Below are positions 1-6,326 of a DNA stretch of 17,958 nt, in pieces. The notes under the pieces are model-generated. The model searched no databases and had not been told where the DNA came from. It saw nothing but the letters and a program-made list of their open reading frames with translations. The DNA is taken from NCBI GenBank assembly GCA_964630265.1, contig CAZVRW010000069.1, positions 1-17,958 of the forward strand, in the 5' to 3' direction. Every line of letters begins with the position of its first letter. Position 1 is the stretch's first letter. Both the position numbers and the translations under genes were made by a program. The stretch is from CAZBWP01 sp964630265 (GTDB lineage: Bacteria; Pseudomonadota; Alphaproteobacteria; Rhodospirillales; Defluviicoccaceae).

Positions 1-1989
1 GGCGGCGTAGTAGCGCAGGAAATCCACCGCCTCGCGCACCTCGGCGACCCCGTCGTCCAGGGTCTTGCCGGCCTCGCGAATGCACAGTGCCAGCAGTTCG
101 GGCATGGCGGCTTCGAGCGCATCGGCACCACGTTCCAGGCAGGCGGCGCGCTCCCCGGCGGGGGTACGGTCCCAGCGGGCCTGCGCCGCCACGGCCGTCG
201 TCAGCGCCCGGTCGACCGCCGCGGCATCGGCGTCGTGCACGATGCCGACCACGTGACGGCGATCGGCGGGGCTGGCCGCCGGCCGACCGGCACCGGCGCC
301 CAAGACATCGCCGCCCACCAGCGGCGCCGCCCGCCAGGACCGCTCGGCGGCCCCCATGGCGTTCGCGAGGGCTCGCAGGGTCGGCGGATCGCTCAGGTCG
401 ACCCCACGGCTGTTCTGCCGCTCGGGTCGATAGAGATCGCCGGGCAGCGGGATGCGCGGATGCGCCTTGACGCTCAGGGCGGCCGCCTTCCGCACCGGAT
501 CGGCGACGATCTCGGCGATCGGCAGCTGTTCGTCGGCCATGCGGTTGACGAACGAGTTGTTGGCGCCGTTCTCCAGCAGGCGCCGCACCAGATAGGCGAG
601 CAGATCCTCGTGACTGCCGACCGGCGCGTAGATGCGACAGCGGATGCCGTCGCCGCCTTCGGCAAAGCCCTTGTACAGGGCCTCGCCCATGCCGTGCAGG
701 CGCTGGAACTCGAGATCGCGGCGATCGCCGGCAAGCTCCCGCACCGCGGCCAGGGTATGCGCGTTGTGCGTGGCGAACTGCGGGTACACGGCGTCGCCCG
801 CCGCCAACATGCGCTGCGCGCACGCCATGTAGGCGACGTCGGTGTTGACCTTGCGCGTGAACACCGGATAGTCATCCAGGCCCTGCTCCTGGGCGCGCTT
901 GATTTCGGCGTCCCAATAGGCGCCCTTGACCAGCCGCAGCGACAGGCGCCGCCGCCGCGCGCGGGCCAGCGCCGCCAGGTGGTCCACCAGCGCCGCCGCC
1001 TGCTTCTGGTAGGCCTGGACGGCGAGACCGAAGCCCTGCCAATCGCCGAGGTCCGGATCGGCGAACACCGCCTCGAAGACATCCAGGGTCGGCTCCAGGC
1101 GGTCCGCCTCCTCGGTGTCGATGCAGAGACCGATGTCGGCGTCGCGGGCCTGCAGCACCAGCGCGCGCACCCGCGGGACCAACGCCTCCATCAACCGGGC
1201 GCGTTTTGCGAACTCGAAGCGGGGATGCAGCGCCGACAGCTTGATCGACACGCCCGGCCCGGCGAAGGGTCCCCGCCTCGCGGCCGCGCGGCCGACCGCC
1301 TGGATTGCCGTCCGATAGGCGTCGAAGTAGCGTTCGGCATCGGCGGCGGTGTGCGCCGACTCGCCCAGCATGTCATACGAATGCACATAGCCGCGCGCCT
1401 CGTCGCCGCGCGCCCGAGCCAGCGCCTCGTCGATGGTGCGGCCCATGACGAACTGCCGGCCCATGATCCGCATCGCCCGCACCATCGCCTGGCGGATGAT
1501 CGGTTCGCCGCTCTGCGACACCAGCCGGCGGACCAGCCCCCAGGCATCACGCACCGTGGCATCCTCCATGCGGATGACGCGGCCGGTCAGCATCAGCGCC
1601 CAGGTGGACGCGTTGACGAACAGCGACTCGCTGCGTCCGAGGTGGGTCTGCCAATCGGCGGAGCCCAGTTTGTCGGCAATCAGCTTGTCGGCCGTTTCCG
1701 CGTCGGGCACCCGCAGCAACGCCTCGGCGAGGCACATCAACACCACGCCTTCCTGGTTGGAGAGATCGTATTCCCGCATGAAGGCGTCGAGCCCGCCGTG
1801 CGCCTCCGTCTCGGCGCGGATCCGCTGGACCAGCTGCGTTGCGACCCCGGCCACGCGCCGTCGCGCCGCCTCGCCCAGGTCTGCCTCGGCGATCAGCGCG
1901 TCGACCACCGTCGTCTCGTCGGCGTGGTGCGCCGCCTCGACGGCCGCGCGGGTGCCGGCGGCCTCCGGAATATCGCCGATGAACGGCAC
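1..1989 (-). CDS. putA: Bifunctional proline dehydrogenase / L-glutamate-gamma-semialdehyde dehydrogenase PutA (N-terminal 663 codons; C-terminus off the left edge)
   Basis: PutA oxidises proline to glutamate in two steps: an FAD-dependent proline dehydrogenase, then an NAD-dependent aldehyde dehydrogenase. It is peripheral to the inner membrane. The minus frame is open from 1989 to the window edge without a frameshift. The alpha-helical dimerisation segment (LSNQEGVVLMCLAEALLR) lies near residues 65-100. The flavin barrel spans about 170-475 and includes VKGAYWD with Lys355 and RRLLENGANNSFVNR with Arg469-Arg470, matching the substrate and flavin-contacting Lys and Arg pair of the family. 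The aldehyde dehydrogenase domain begins near 575; its Cys and Glu are outside the window. The start is GTG (codon 1987-1989, protein begins MPFIGDIPEAAG), chosen for the GAAGGAGG site 6 bases upstream. The short N-terminus leaves no room for the ribbon-helix-helix repressor domain of E. coli PutA, so autoregulation of that type is unlikely (inference). It diverges from ubiX. Confidence 0.96.
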   Translation of the reverse strand, partial: MPFIGDIPEAAGTRAAVEAAHHADETTVVDALIAEADLGEAARRRVAGVATQLVQRIRAETEAHGGLDAFMREYDLSNQEGVVLMCLAEALLRVPDAETADKLIADKLGSADWQTHLGRSESLFVNASTWALMLTGRVIRMEDATVRDAWGLVRRLVSQSGEPIIRQAMVRAMRIMGRQFVMGRTIDEALARARGDEARGYVHSYDMLGESAHTAADAERYFDAYRTAIQAVGRAAARRGPFAGPGVSIKLSALHPRFEFAKRARLMEALVPRVRALVLQARDADIGLCIDTEEADRLEPTLDVFEAVFADPDLGDWQGFGLAVQAYQKQAAALVDHLAALARARRRRLSLRLVKGAYWDAEIKRAQEQGLDDYPVFTRKVNTDVAYMACAQRMLAAGDAVYPQFATHNAHTLAAVRELAGDRRDLEFQRLHGMGEALYKGFAEGGDGIRCRIYAPVGSHEDLLAYLVRRLLENGANNSFVNRMADEQLPIAEIVADPVRKAAALSVKAHPRIPLPGDLYRPERQNSRGVDLSDPPTLRALANAMGAAERSWRAAPLVGGDVLGAGAGRPAASPADRRHVVGIVHDADAAAVDRALTTAVAAQARWDRTPAGERAACLERGADALEAAMPELLALCIREAGKTLDDGVAEVREAVDFLRYYAA

Positions 1990-1995
1990 GGCCTG

Positions 1996-2003
1996 CCTCC
2001 TTC
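1996..2003 (-). promoter_or_regulatory. Strong Shine-Dalgarno site deciding the putA GTG start
   Basis: Read on the minus strand this is GAAGGAGG, 6 bases before the GTG at 1989. It is the strongest ribosome-binding site in the left half of the window. It supports GTG over the later in-frame ATG codons, which lie inside conserved PutA sequence. Confidence 0.75.
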
Positions 2004-2025
2004 GCTGAGGTGCCTCGGACGATCG

Positions 2026-2052
2026 ATAACATGGCCCCCAATAACATGGGCC
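2026..2052. promoter_or_regulatory. Possible operator: paired ATAACATGG repeats between putA and ubiX
   Basis: The 145-base divergent gap between putA and ubiX holds two exact copies of ATAACATGG (2026-2034 and 2041-2049), 15 bases apart. GGCCC (2033-2037) and GGGCC (2048-2052) also form short inverted arms around the second copy. A duplicated element in a divergent promoter region could be a regulator-binding site for putA, for example for a proline-responsive activator. I see no clear -35/-10 pair and cannot name a binding protein. Confidence 0.25.
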
Positions 2053-2134
2053 GCGGCACGCCGCCTTGGGAGAGCTTGCCTCGCGGCACGGGCGCGGATC
2101 AAGATGCAGCCGTGACAACTGGACAGGACCCGTA

Positions 2135-2698
2135 ATGACACCTCCGCTGATCGTCGGTATCACCGGCGCCACCGGCGTCGCCTACGGCATCGAGATCCTC
2201 CGCGCCATGCGGCGGCTGGGCCGGCCCGTGCACCTCATCCTTTCGGAAATGGGCCTGAGGACCCTGGCTTTGGAGACCGACCTGGGCGCCGACGCGGTGC
2301 GCGCGTTGGCCGACGTCAGCTACAGCAACCGGGACCTGGCGGCAGCGCCATCGAGCGGCTCATTTGCGACCTGCGGCATGGTCGTCGCGCCGTGCTCGGT
2401 GAAGACGCTGTCGGGGATCGCCAACGCCTTCAACGTCAACCTGGTGATCCGCGCCGCCGATGTGACGCTGAAGGAGCGGCGTCCGCTGGTGCTGATGGTG
2501 CGTGAAACGCCGCTGCATCTGGGTCATTTGCGGCTGATGACCCAGGCGGCGGAGGCCGGCGCCATCATCATGCCGCCCCTGCCGGCGTTCTATCAGCGCC
2601 CCTCGACCATCGACGAGATTATCCGCCAGGGCGCCGGACGCGCTCTCGATGCCCTGGGCATCGACAACGACCTGGTGAGCCGCTGGACCGGCCCCTGA
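2135..2698 (+). CDS. ubiX: UbiX-type flavin prenyltransferase
   Basis: UbiX attaches a dimethylallyl group to reduced FMN, making the prenylated flavin cofactor used by UbiD-type decarboxylases, for example in ubiquinone synthesis. It is a cytoplasmic dodecamer. The product is 187 aa, close to the usual 185-210. Visible marks are the flavin-binding GITGATG at 8-14, SEMG at 37-40, the PCSVKTLSGIAN loop at 86-97, ADVTLKERRPLVLMVRETPL at 108-127 (Lys113 and Glu124 match conserved active-site residues) and PPLPAFYQRP at 147-156 with Tyr153. The ATG at 2135 is chosen because the protein then begins MTPPLIVGITGA, as in the family, with AGGA a few bases upstream. The frame is open upstream to 2066, but that extension is unlike UbiX. 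No ubiD partner is in the window. It diverges from putA and sits just before a tRNA. Confidence 0.95.
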   Translation: MTPPLIVGITGATGVAYGIEILRAMRRLGRPVHLILSEMGLRTLALETDLGADAVRALADVSYSNRDLAAAPSSGSFATCGMVVAPCSVKTLSGIANAFNVNLVIRAADVTLKERRPLVLMVRETPLHLGHLRLMTQAAEAGAIIMPPLPAFYQRPSTIDEIIRQGAGRALDALGIDNDLVSRWTGP

Positions 2699-2727
2699 GC
2701 CGCCGGAGCGTCGCCTCCCGCCTGTTC

Positions 2728-2741
2728 AGCCGCCGGCGGCT
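2728..2741 (+). terminator. GC palindrome after ubiX, weak terminator candidate
   Basis: AGCCGCCGGCGGCT is a perfect 14-base palindrome 30 bases after the ubiX stop. It can fold as AGCCG/CGGCT around CCGG, but only three T residues follow (2741-2743). It may end ubiX transcription or simply be chance in GC-rich DNA. Confidence 0.25.
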
Positions 2742-2770
2742 TTGCTAGTGTCCGGCCCGTCCCGTAATCG
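2742..2770 (+). promoter_or_regulatory. Putative sigma70-type promoter of tRNA-Ser
   Basis: A -35-like TTGCTA (2742-2747) and a -10-like TAATCG (2765-2770) are separated by exactly 17 bases. The expected transcription start is about 6-7 bases further on, just ahead of the mature tRNA 5' end at 2783. The position relative to the tRNA is what makes it credible. Confidence 0.5.
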
Positions 2771-2782
2771 CGGACACATCCC

Positions 2783-2872
2783 GGATGGGTGGCCGAGTGG
2801 CTGAAGGCACCGGTCTTGAAAACCGGCAGGCCCGCGAGGGTCTCGTGGGTTCGAATCCCACCCCATCCGCCA
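2783..2872 (+). tRNA. tRNA-Ser(UGA), reads UCA (and UCG by wobble)
   Basis: The gene is 90 nt and folds as a class II tRNA. The acceptor GGATGGG (2783-2789) pairs perfectly with CCCATCC. The anticodon arm is CCGGT-CTTGAAA-ACCGG, with TGA as the anticodon. A long variable arm follows. The T arm is GTGGG-TTCGAAT-CCCAC. Discriminator G and an encoded CCA end it at 2872. tRNA-Ser genes are common integration sites, and the repeat-rich DNA directly downstream fits that, though no integrase is present. Confidence 0.97.
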
Positions 2873-2915
2873 TTTGTTTACGGAAATCGGCACGGTATTT
2901 GGTAAGGTCGGAGCG

Positions 2916-2936
2916 TCCCCCACGAATTCCCCCACG
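2916..2936 (+). repeat. Two TCCCCCACG direct repeats, 12-base period
   Basis: TCCCCCACG occurs at 2916-2924 and again at 2928-2936, separated by AAT. They lie 44 bases past the end of the tRNA. C-rich short repeats beside a tRNA 3' end can be arm sites for a tyrosine recombinase, but that is an inference; no integrase gene remains in the window. Confidence 0.5.
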
Positions 2937-2976
2937 GCATGACGTCCTACGGCATGACGTCCCACGGTATGAAATC
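2932..2976 (+). repeat. Three-copy 15-base tandem repeat (CCACGGCATGACGTC)
   Basis: The unit CCACGGCATGACGTC at 2932-2946 is followed by CTACGGCATGACGTC at 2947-2961 (one change) and the diverged CCACGGTATGAAATC at 2962-2976. The first unit overlaps the second TCCCCCACG repeat. The inner GACGTC is palindromic. Function is unknown; iteron-like or recombinase-arm roles are possible. Confidence 0.7.
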
Positions 2977-2987
2977 TATGTCCCCAT

Positions 2988-3070
2988 GAACCGGCGAATC
3001 AGCGTGGGTCCGGAGCGAGTTAATCATCGCGCGACGGGCCTCCTCGAGCACGACCTGAATTCGCCGGTTC
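2988..3070. repeat. 12-base perfect inverted repeat, arms 59 bases apart
   Basis: GAACCGGCGAAT at 2988-2999 is exactly reverse-complementary to ATTCGCCGGTTC at 3059-3070. The match extends inward by CAG/CTG if one base is skipped. It may be ends of a small decayed element, or arms of a long-loop RNA or DNA structure. No transposase frame lies between the arms. Confidence 0.6.
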
Positions 3071-3194
3071 TGGTTCGTCGGGACGCGGGGCGGTTCGTGC
3101 TGGTCGAGGGATGCTGGCGCGCCACGGATCCTGTCATAAATTAGGGGTGATCGGATGGTGCTGTTGTTGGGTGTCAGTGGGCGAAGCGCGAGCC

Positions 3195-4142
3195 ATGGGT
3201 GAAGACGAGATTGGGCGCGGAATCGCAGCGGCCCTCGATGGCGCTCTGCAGGTGCCCGAGGCGCCCACCAGCGCGGCCAGTTTCACCCGCCTGGCGGCGG
3301 TCGGCCGCAGTGACCTGCCGCCGGCCCGTTTCGAGCGTCTGCGCGACGGCTTGCCCCTGGCGATACGCGCGTACGCGGGACATCCTGATCGACTGCTCGT
3401 CATCGTCCATGGTGCGGGGGGACACGGCGGTCACATGCACGCGCTCGCCCACGCGCTGGCGGCGGCGGGTGCTGCATCCGTCGTCGTGCCGGATCTGCGC
3501 GGCAACGGTCTGTCCGCCGTCCGCCGCAGCGATGCGGTCGAATATCCCGAACAGTTGCGCGACGATTTGCTCGATCTTCTGGCGGCGCTGCGCGCGCGCC
3601 ACCCCGGCGCGCGCATCGTGCTTTCCGGGCACTCGGCGGGCGGTGGTTTGGTGCTGCGCCTCTTCGCCGACGGCCGGCGTCCGGACGTTGCCGGCATCGC
3701 GCTTCTCGCCCCGCTGCTCGGCGGCGGACTGCCCACCACCAAGCCCGGTCTCGGCGGCTGGGTATCGCTCCATGCCCGGCGCCTGGAGGCTCTGCGCGCG
3801 CCCAACCGTCTCGGGGTCGATGGCCTCAATGGCCTGACGGTGATGCAATTCAATCTGCCGCCGGAAGCCCGCGACGGGCGCGAGACCCTGGCCTGGTCGT
3901 TCACCACCATGCGGGCGTTCGGCCCCGGTTCCTGGCAACGCGAGGCGGCTGCCGTCCACGGGCCGTTCGGCGTGCTGATCGGCGACGCCGACGAGTGCTT
4001 CGTCGCGGCGGCCTATGCCGACGCCCTCGCGGCTGTCGCGCCCGACGCCGTGGTCGATCGCCTCGCCGACTGCGGCCACTGGGATCTGCTCGCCGATCCA
4101 CGGACCGCCGCATGGCTCGGCGACCGTCTGGCCAAGCTTTGA
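3195..4142 (+). CDS. Alpha/beta hydrolase (serine hydrolase / lysophospholipase-like)
   Basis: This is a cytoplasmic-looking 315-aa serine hydrolase; the substrate cannot be told. The fold is clear: the oxyanion strand LLVIVHGAGGHGGHM (67-81), VVVPDLRGNG (96-105), the nucleophile elbow GHSAGG with Ser147, the acid GDAD at 263-266 (Asp264 or Asp266), and GHWDLL with catalytic His295. The layout is typical of lysophospholipase/monoglyceride-lipase-like members. There is no signal peptide. The ATG at 3195 is the first ATG giving a sensible N-terminus (MGEDEIGRG). The frame is open upstream to 3111 and in-frame GTG codons exist at 3147, 3171 and 3177, but none has a good ribosome-binding site, so the start is uncertain. 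It ends 8 bases before the zinc-finger gene, so the two are probably cotranscribed. Confidence 0.88.
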   Translation: MGEDEIGRGIAAALDGALQVPEAPTSAASFTRLAAVGRSDLPPARFERLRDGLPLAIRAYAGHPDRLLVIVHGAGGHGGHMHALAHALAAAGAASVVVPDLRGNGLSAVRRSDAVEYPEQLRDDLLDLLAALRARHPGARIVLSGHSAGGGLVLRLFADGRRPDVAGIALLAPLLGGGLPTTKPGLGGWVSLHARRLEALRAPNRLGVDGLNGLTVMQFNLPPEARDGRETLAWSFTTMRAFGPGSWQREAAAVHGPFGVLIGDADECFVAAAYADALAAVAPDAVVDRLADCGHWDLLADPRTAAWLGDRLAKL

Positions 4143-4150
4143 GCGCCCCG

Positions 4151-4504
4151 ATGACGATTTCCGACGCGGAGATCCAGGCTGTCAGAGAGGCGCTTGCCCG
4201 GCGCCTCGACGACCTGCGCCAGGCAACCGACAGCACGGCCGACAGCCGCAAGCCGGTGGAACTCGATCAGTCGTCCGTGGGGCGCCTGTCGCGCATGGAC
4301 GCCATGCAGATGCAGGCGATGGCCCAGGCGACGGAGCGCCGGCGCGAACAGGAGATCGGGCGCATCAGGGCGACCATGCGGCGTATCGATGCGGGTGAGT
4401 TCGGCGATTGCGTCAGCTGCGGCGAGGCGATCGCCCCGGAACGCCTAGCCATCGACCCGACCGTCCCCACATGCATCCGCTGTGCAGCCGGGAAGGCGCG
4501 CTGA
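4151..4504 (+). CDS. DksA/TraR-family zinc-finger protein
   Basis: DksA/TraR proteins enter the secondary channel of RNA polymerase and tune initiation, usually together with ppGpp. This one is 117 aa, shorter than DksA (about 150) and longer than TraR (about 70). A predicted helical hairpin (residues 4-80) carries GRLSRMDAMQMQAMA at its turn (44-58), followed by the zinc finger with Cys87, Cys90, Cys108 and Cys111 (C-x2-C-x17-C-x2-C). The DxxDxA tip of true DksA is not evident, so its effect on the polymerase may differ. The ATG at 4151 starts MTISDAEIQ, 8 bases after the hydrolase stop, with only a weak ribosome site, which suggests translational coupling. A 4-bp GCCC/GGGC stem at 4506-4517 after the stop is too weak to call a terminator. 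Confidence 0.9.
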   Translation: MTISDAEIQAVREALARRLDDLRQATDSTADSRKPVELDQSSVGRLSRMDAMQMQAMAQATERRREQEIGRIRATMRRIDAGEFGDCVSCGEAIAPERLAIDPTVPTCIRCAAGKAR

Positions 4505-4550
4505 AGCCCGACTGGGCATGCGGTTCCTCGGAGGCGTGTCCCGCCTGGGC

Positions 4551-4579
4551 TTGTCCGAAGCGCGCGCATCAAACATCTT
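4551..4579 (+). promoter_or_regulatory. Weak promoter candidate for prfC in the 4505-4705 gap
   Basis: TTGTCC (4551-4556) and CATCTT (4574-4579) have a 17-base spacing and sit in the only A/T-containing patch of this 201-base gap. They match the sigma70 consensus poorly (4/6 and about 3/6). If this is the real promoter, prfC would have a leader of roughly 120 bases. Nothing else recognisable lies in the gap. Confidence 0.2.
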
Positions 4580-4705
4580 AAGGCAGGCGTGGTCCGCCCC
4601 GCGACCGCCCCCTGCCGCGCCGGTGGAATTGGGGGCCGGTCGCAGCGCCACCGGTGTTCAGCGGCCTGTCCGGGCCGACCCCTTGGAAGAAGTGACCGAA
4701 CCGTT

Positions 4706-6322
4706 TTGACTCAGCACCTCGACACGCTCGCCGATCGCCCGGACGCGACGCCTTCCTGGGCGCGACGGCGGACGTTTGCCATCATTTCCCATCCGGACGC
4801 CGGCAAGACGACACTGACCGAAAAGCTGCTGCTGTTCGGCGGCGCGATCCGCATGGCGGGGCACGTCAAGGCGCGCGGCGAACGGCGGCGGACGCAGTCG
4901 GACTGGATGGAGATCGAGCGCTCCCGCGGCATCTCCATCTCCAGCTCGGTGATGACCTTCGAGCGCGCCGGCATCACCTACAACCTCCTTGATACGCCGG
5001 GCCACGAAGACTTCAGCGAAGACACCTATCGGACGCTGACCGCGGTGGACTCGGCGATCATGGTGATCGACGCGGCGAAGGGCATCGAAAGCCAGACCCG
5101 GAAGTTGTTCGAAGTCTGTCGCCTGCGCGACATCCCGATCATCACGTTCGTCAACAAGGTCGACCGCGAGTCCCTGGATCCCTTCGCGCTGCTTGACGAG
5201 ATCGAGAGCACGCTGGCCCTGGATGCCAGCCCGATGACCTGGCCGGTCGGCATGGGCCACGACTTCCACGGCTGTTTCGAGCTGCCGGGACGACGTTTCC
5301 TCACCGCTGACGGCGGCCGTGGCGAGCCGTTCCAGCATGCCGTCGCCTGCAGTGGCATCGACGATCCGGAGCTGGATCGGCGGGTCCCGGACTTTGTCCT
5401 CGCGCCCTTCCGGGAGAGTGCGGCGCTGGCGCTGTCCGCATACCATGCCCTGGATGCGGAGGCTTATCGCGCCGGGCACATGACGCCGGTTTTCTTCGGC
5501 AGCGCCCTCAAGGACTACGCTGTCGGCGAGGTGCTCGACGCCCTGGCGGCCTTCGCCCCGCCGCCGCGCCCGCAACCGGCCGAGCCGCGAACCGTCGCAC
5601 CCGACGAGAACAAGGTGTCCGGTTTCGTGTTCAAGGTCCAGGCCAACATGGATCCGAACCACCGCGACCGCATCGCCTTTTTTCGCTTGTGCTCCGGGCG
5701 CTTCCGCCGCGGCATGAAGCTGCGTCAGGCCCGCTCGGGGCGGGTGCTCTCGGTCCAGAATCCCATGTTCTTTTTCGCCCAGGAGCGTGAACTGGCGGAA
5801 GAGGCGCTGCCGGGTGACATCATCGGGATTCCCAATCACGGCACCCTCCGGGTGGGCGATACCTTGACCGAGGGCGAGGATGTCCGCTTCACCGGCATCC
5901 CCAACTTCGCGCCCGAGATCCTGCGTCGCGTGCGCCTGGACGATCCCATGCGGGCGAAGCAGCTCCGGCGCGCGCTGGAGGATCTGGCCGAAGAGGGGGT
6001 GACCCAGGTGTTCCGGCCGCTGCTCGGCGCCGCCTGGATCGTCGGCGTCGTCGGCCAATTGCAGCTGGACGTGCTGGCGTCGCGCATTGCCGGCGAATAC
6101 AACATCGCCGTCGGCTTCGAAGCGGCCCCCTATGAGACCGCGCGCTGGGTCACCGGCGATGATCCGGCGCAGATCAAGCGCTTCACCGAGCGGCACCGCG
6201 CCAGCATGGCGGAGGATCGGGACGCGGCTCCGGTGTTTCTCGCCCGCAACGCCTGGGAATTGAACCGCACCATCGAACAGTGGCCCGATCTGCGGTTTCC
6301 GACGACGCGCGAGCGCGCCTGA
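4706..6322 (+). CDS. prfC: Peptide chain release factor 3 (RF3), translational GTPase
   Basis: RF3 is a cytoplasmic GTPase that removes RF1 or RF2 from the ribosome after peptide release. The product is 538 aa against about 529 in E. coli. G-domain motifs are all present: P-loop SHPDAGKTT (28-36), switch I around GISISSS (75-81), DTPGHEDF (96-103), NKVD (150-153) and SALKDYAV further on. RRTQSDWMEIERSRGIS (61-77) is characteristic of RF3 as opposed to EF-G. C-terminal domains include KVQANMDPNHRDRIAFFR and VGVVGQLQLDVL. The start is probably TTG at 4706 (MTQHLDTLADRP), because no ATG or GTG in frame lies between there and the conserved RRTFAIISHP. The frame is open upstream to 4589 with unrelated sequence. 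GGAAGAAG at 4685-4692 is a possible but distant ribosome site. The stop is 4 bases from the stop of the convergent giant gene. Confidence 0.95.
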   Translation: MTQHLDTLADRPDATPSWARRRTFAIISHPDAGKTTLTEKLLLFGGAIRMAGHVKARGERRRTQSDWMEIERSRGISISSSVMTFERAGITYNLLDTPGHEDFSEDTYRTLTAVDSAIMVIDAAKGIESQTRKLFEVCRLRDIPIITFVNKVDRESLDPFALLDEIESTLALDASPMTWPVGMGHDFHGCFELPGRRFLTADGGRGEPFQHAVACSGIDDPELDRRVPDFVLAPFRESAALALSAYHALDAEAYRAGHMTPVFFGSALKDYAVGEVLDALAAFAPPPRPQPAEPRTVAPDENKVSGFVFKVQANMDPNHRDRIAFFRLCSGRFRRGMKLRQARSGRVLSVQNPMFFFAQERELAEEALPGDIIGIPNHGTLRVGDTLTEGEDVRFTGIPNFAPEILRRVRLDDPMRAKQLRRALEDLAEEGVTQVFRPLLGAAWIVGVVGQLQLDVLASRIAGEYNIAVGFEAAPYETARWVTGDDPAQIKRFTERHRASMAEDRDAAPVFLARNAWELNRTIEQWPDLRFPTTRERA

Positions 6323-6326
6323 TCGG

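Larger units (their letters stand above)
2873..3194. other. Non-coding, repeat-bearing stretch downstream of tRNA-Ser
   Basis: There are 322 bases without a convincing gene, somewhat richer in A+T than the surroundings. They hold two TCCCCCACG direct repeats, a three-copy 15-base tandem repeat and a 12-base inverted repeat (listed separately), plus an AT-rich patch near 3135-3143 (CATAAATTA). That patch could be a -10 region for the hydrolase gene, but no good -35 lies 17 bases before it. Small frames here, such as ATG 2986 to 3144, lack ribosome-binding sites and recognisable sequence. Confidence 0.6.

Noticed and set aside
1..1989. Possible frameshift in putA, because open frames occur in several registers
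   Set aside because: Codon-by-codon reading keeps one register from GTG 1989 to base 1, with all family motifs in that register.
235..2115. 626-aa plus-strand open frame and other frames over the putA region
   Set aside because: Its translation is Arg/His/Gln-rich and unlike any protein, while the minus-strand frame reads a textbook PutA across the same bases.
2726..2965. 79-aa minus-strand frame containing GWDSNPRDPRGP
   Set aside because: This is the antisense translation of tRNA-Ser, a well-known false protein call.
2785..3144. Plus-strand frame through the tRNA, including a possible 52-aa protein from ATG 2986
   Set aside because: It begins inside the tRNA, and the internal ATG has no ribosome-binding site or recognisable sequence.
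4506..4517. GCCC-GACT-GGGC hairpin after the DksA-like gene
   Set aside because: It has only four base pairs and no T tract, so it is not a credible terminator.
4658..6196. 512-aa minus-strand frame opposite prfC
   Set aside because: It is a GC-driven shadow; the plus strand encodes a complete RF3 with all GTPase motifs.
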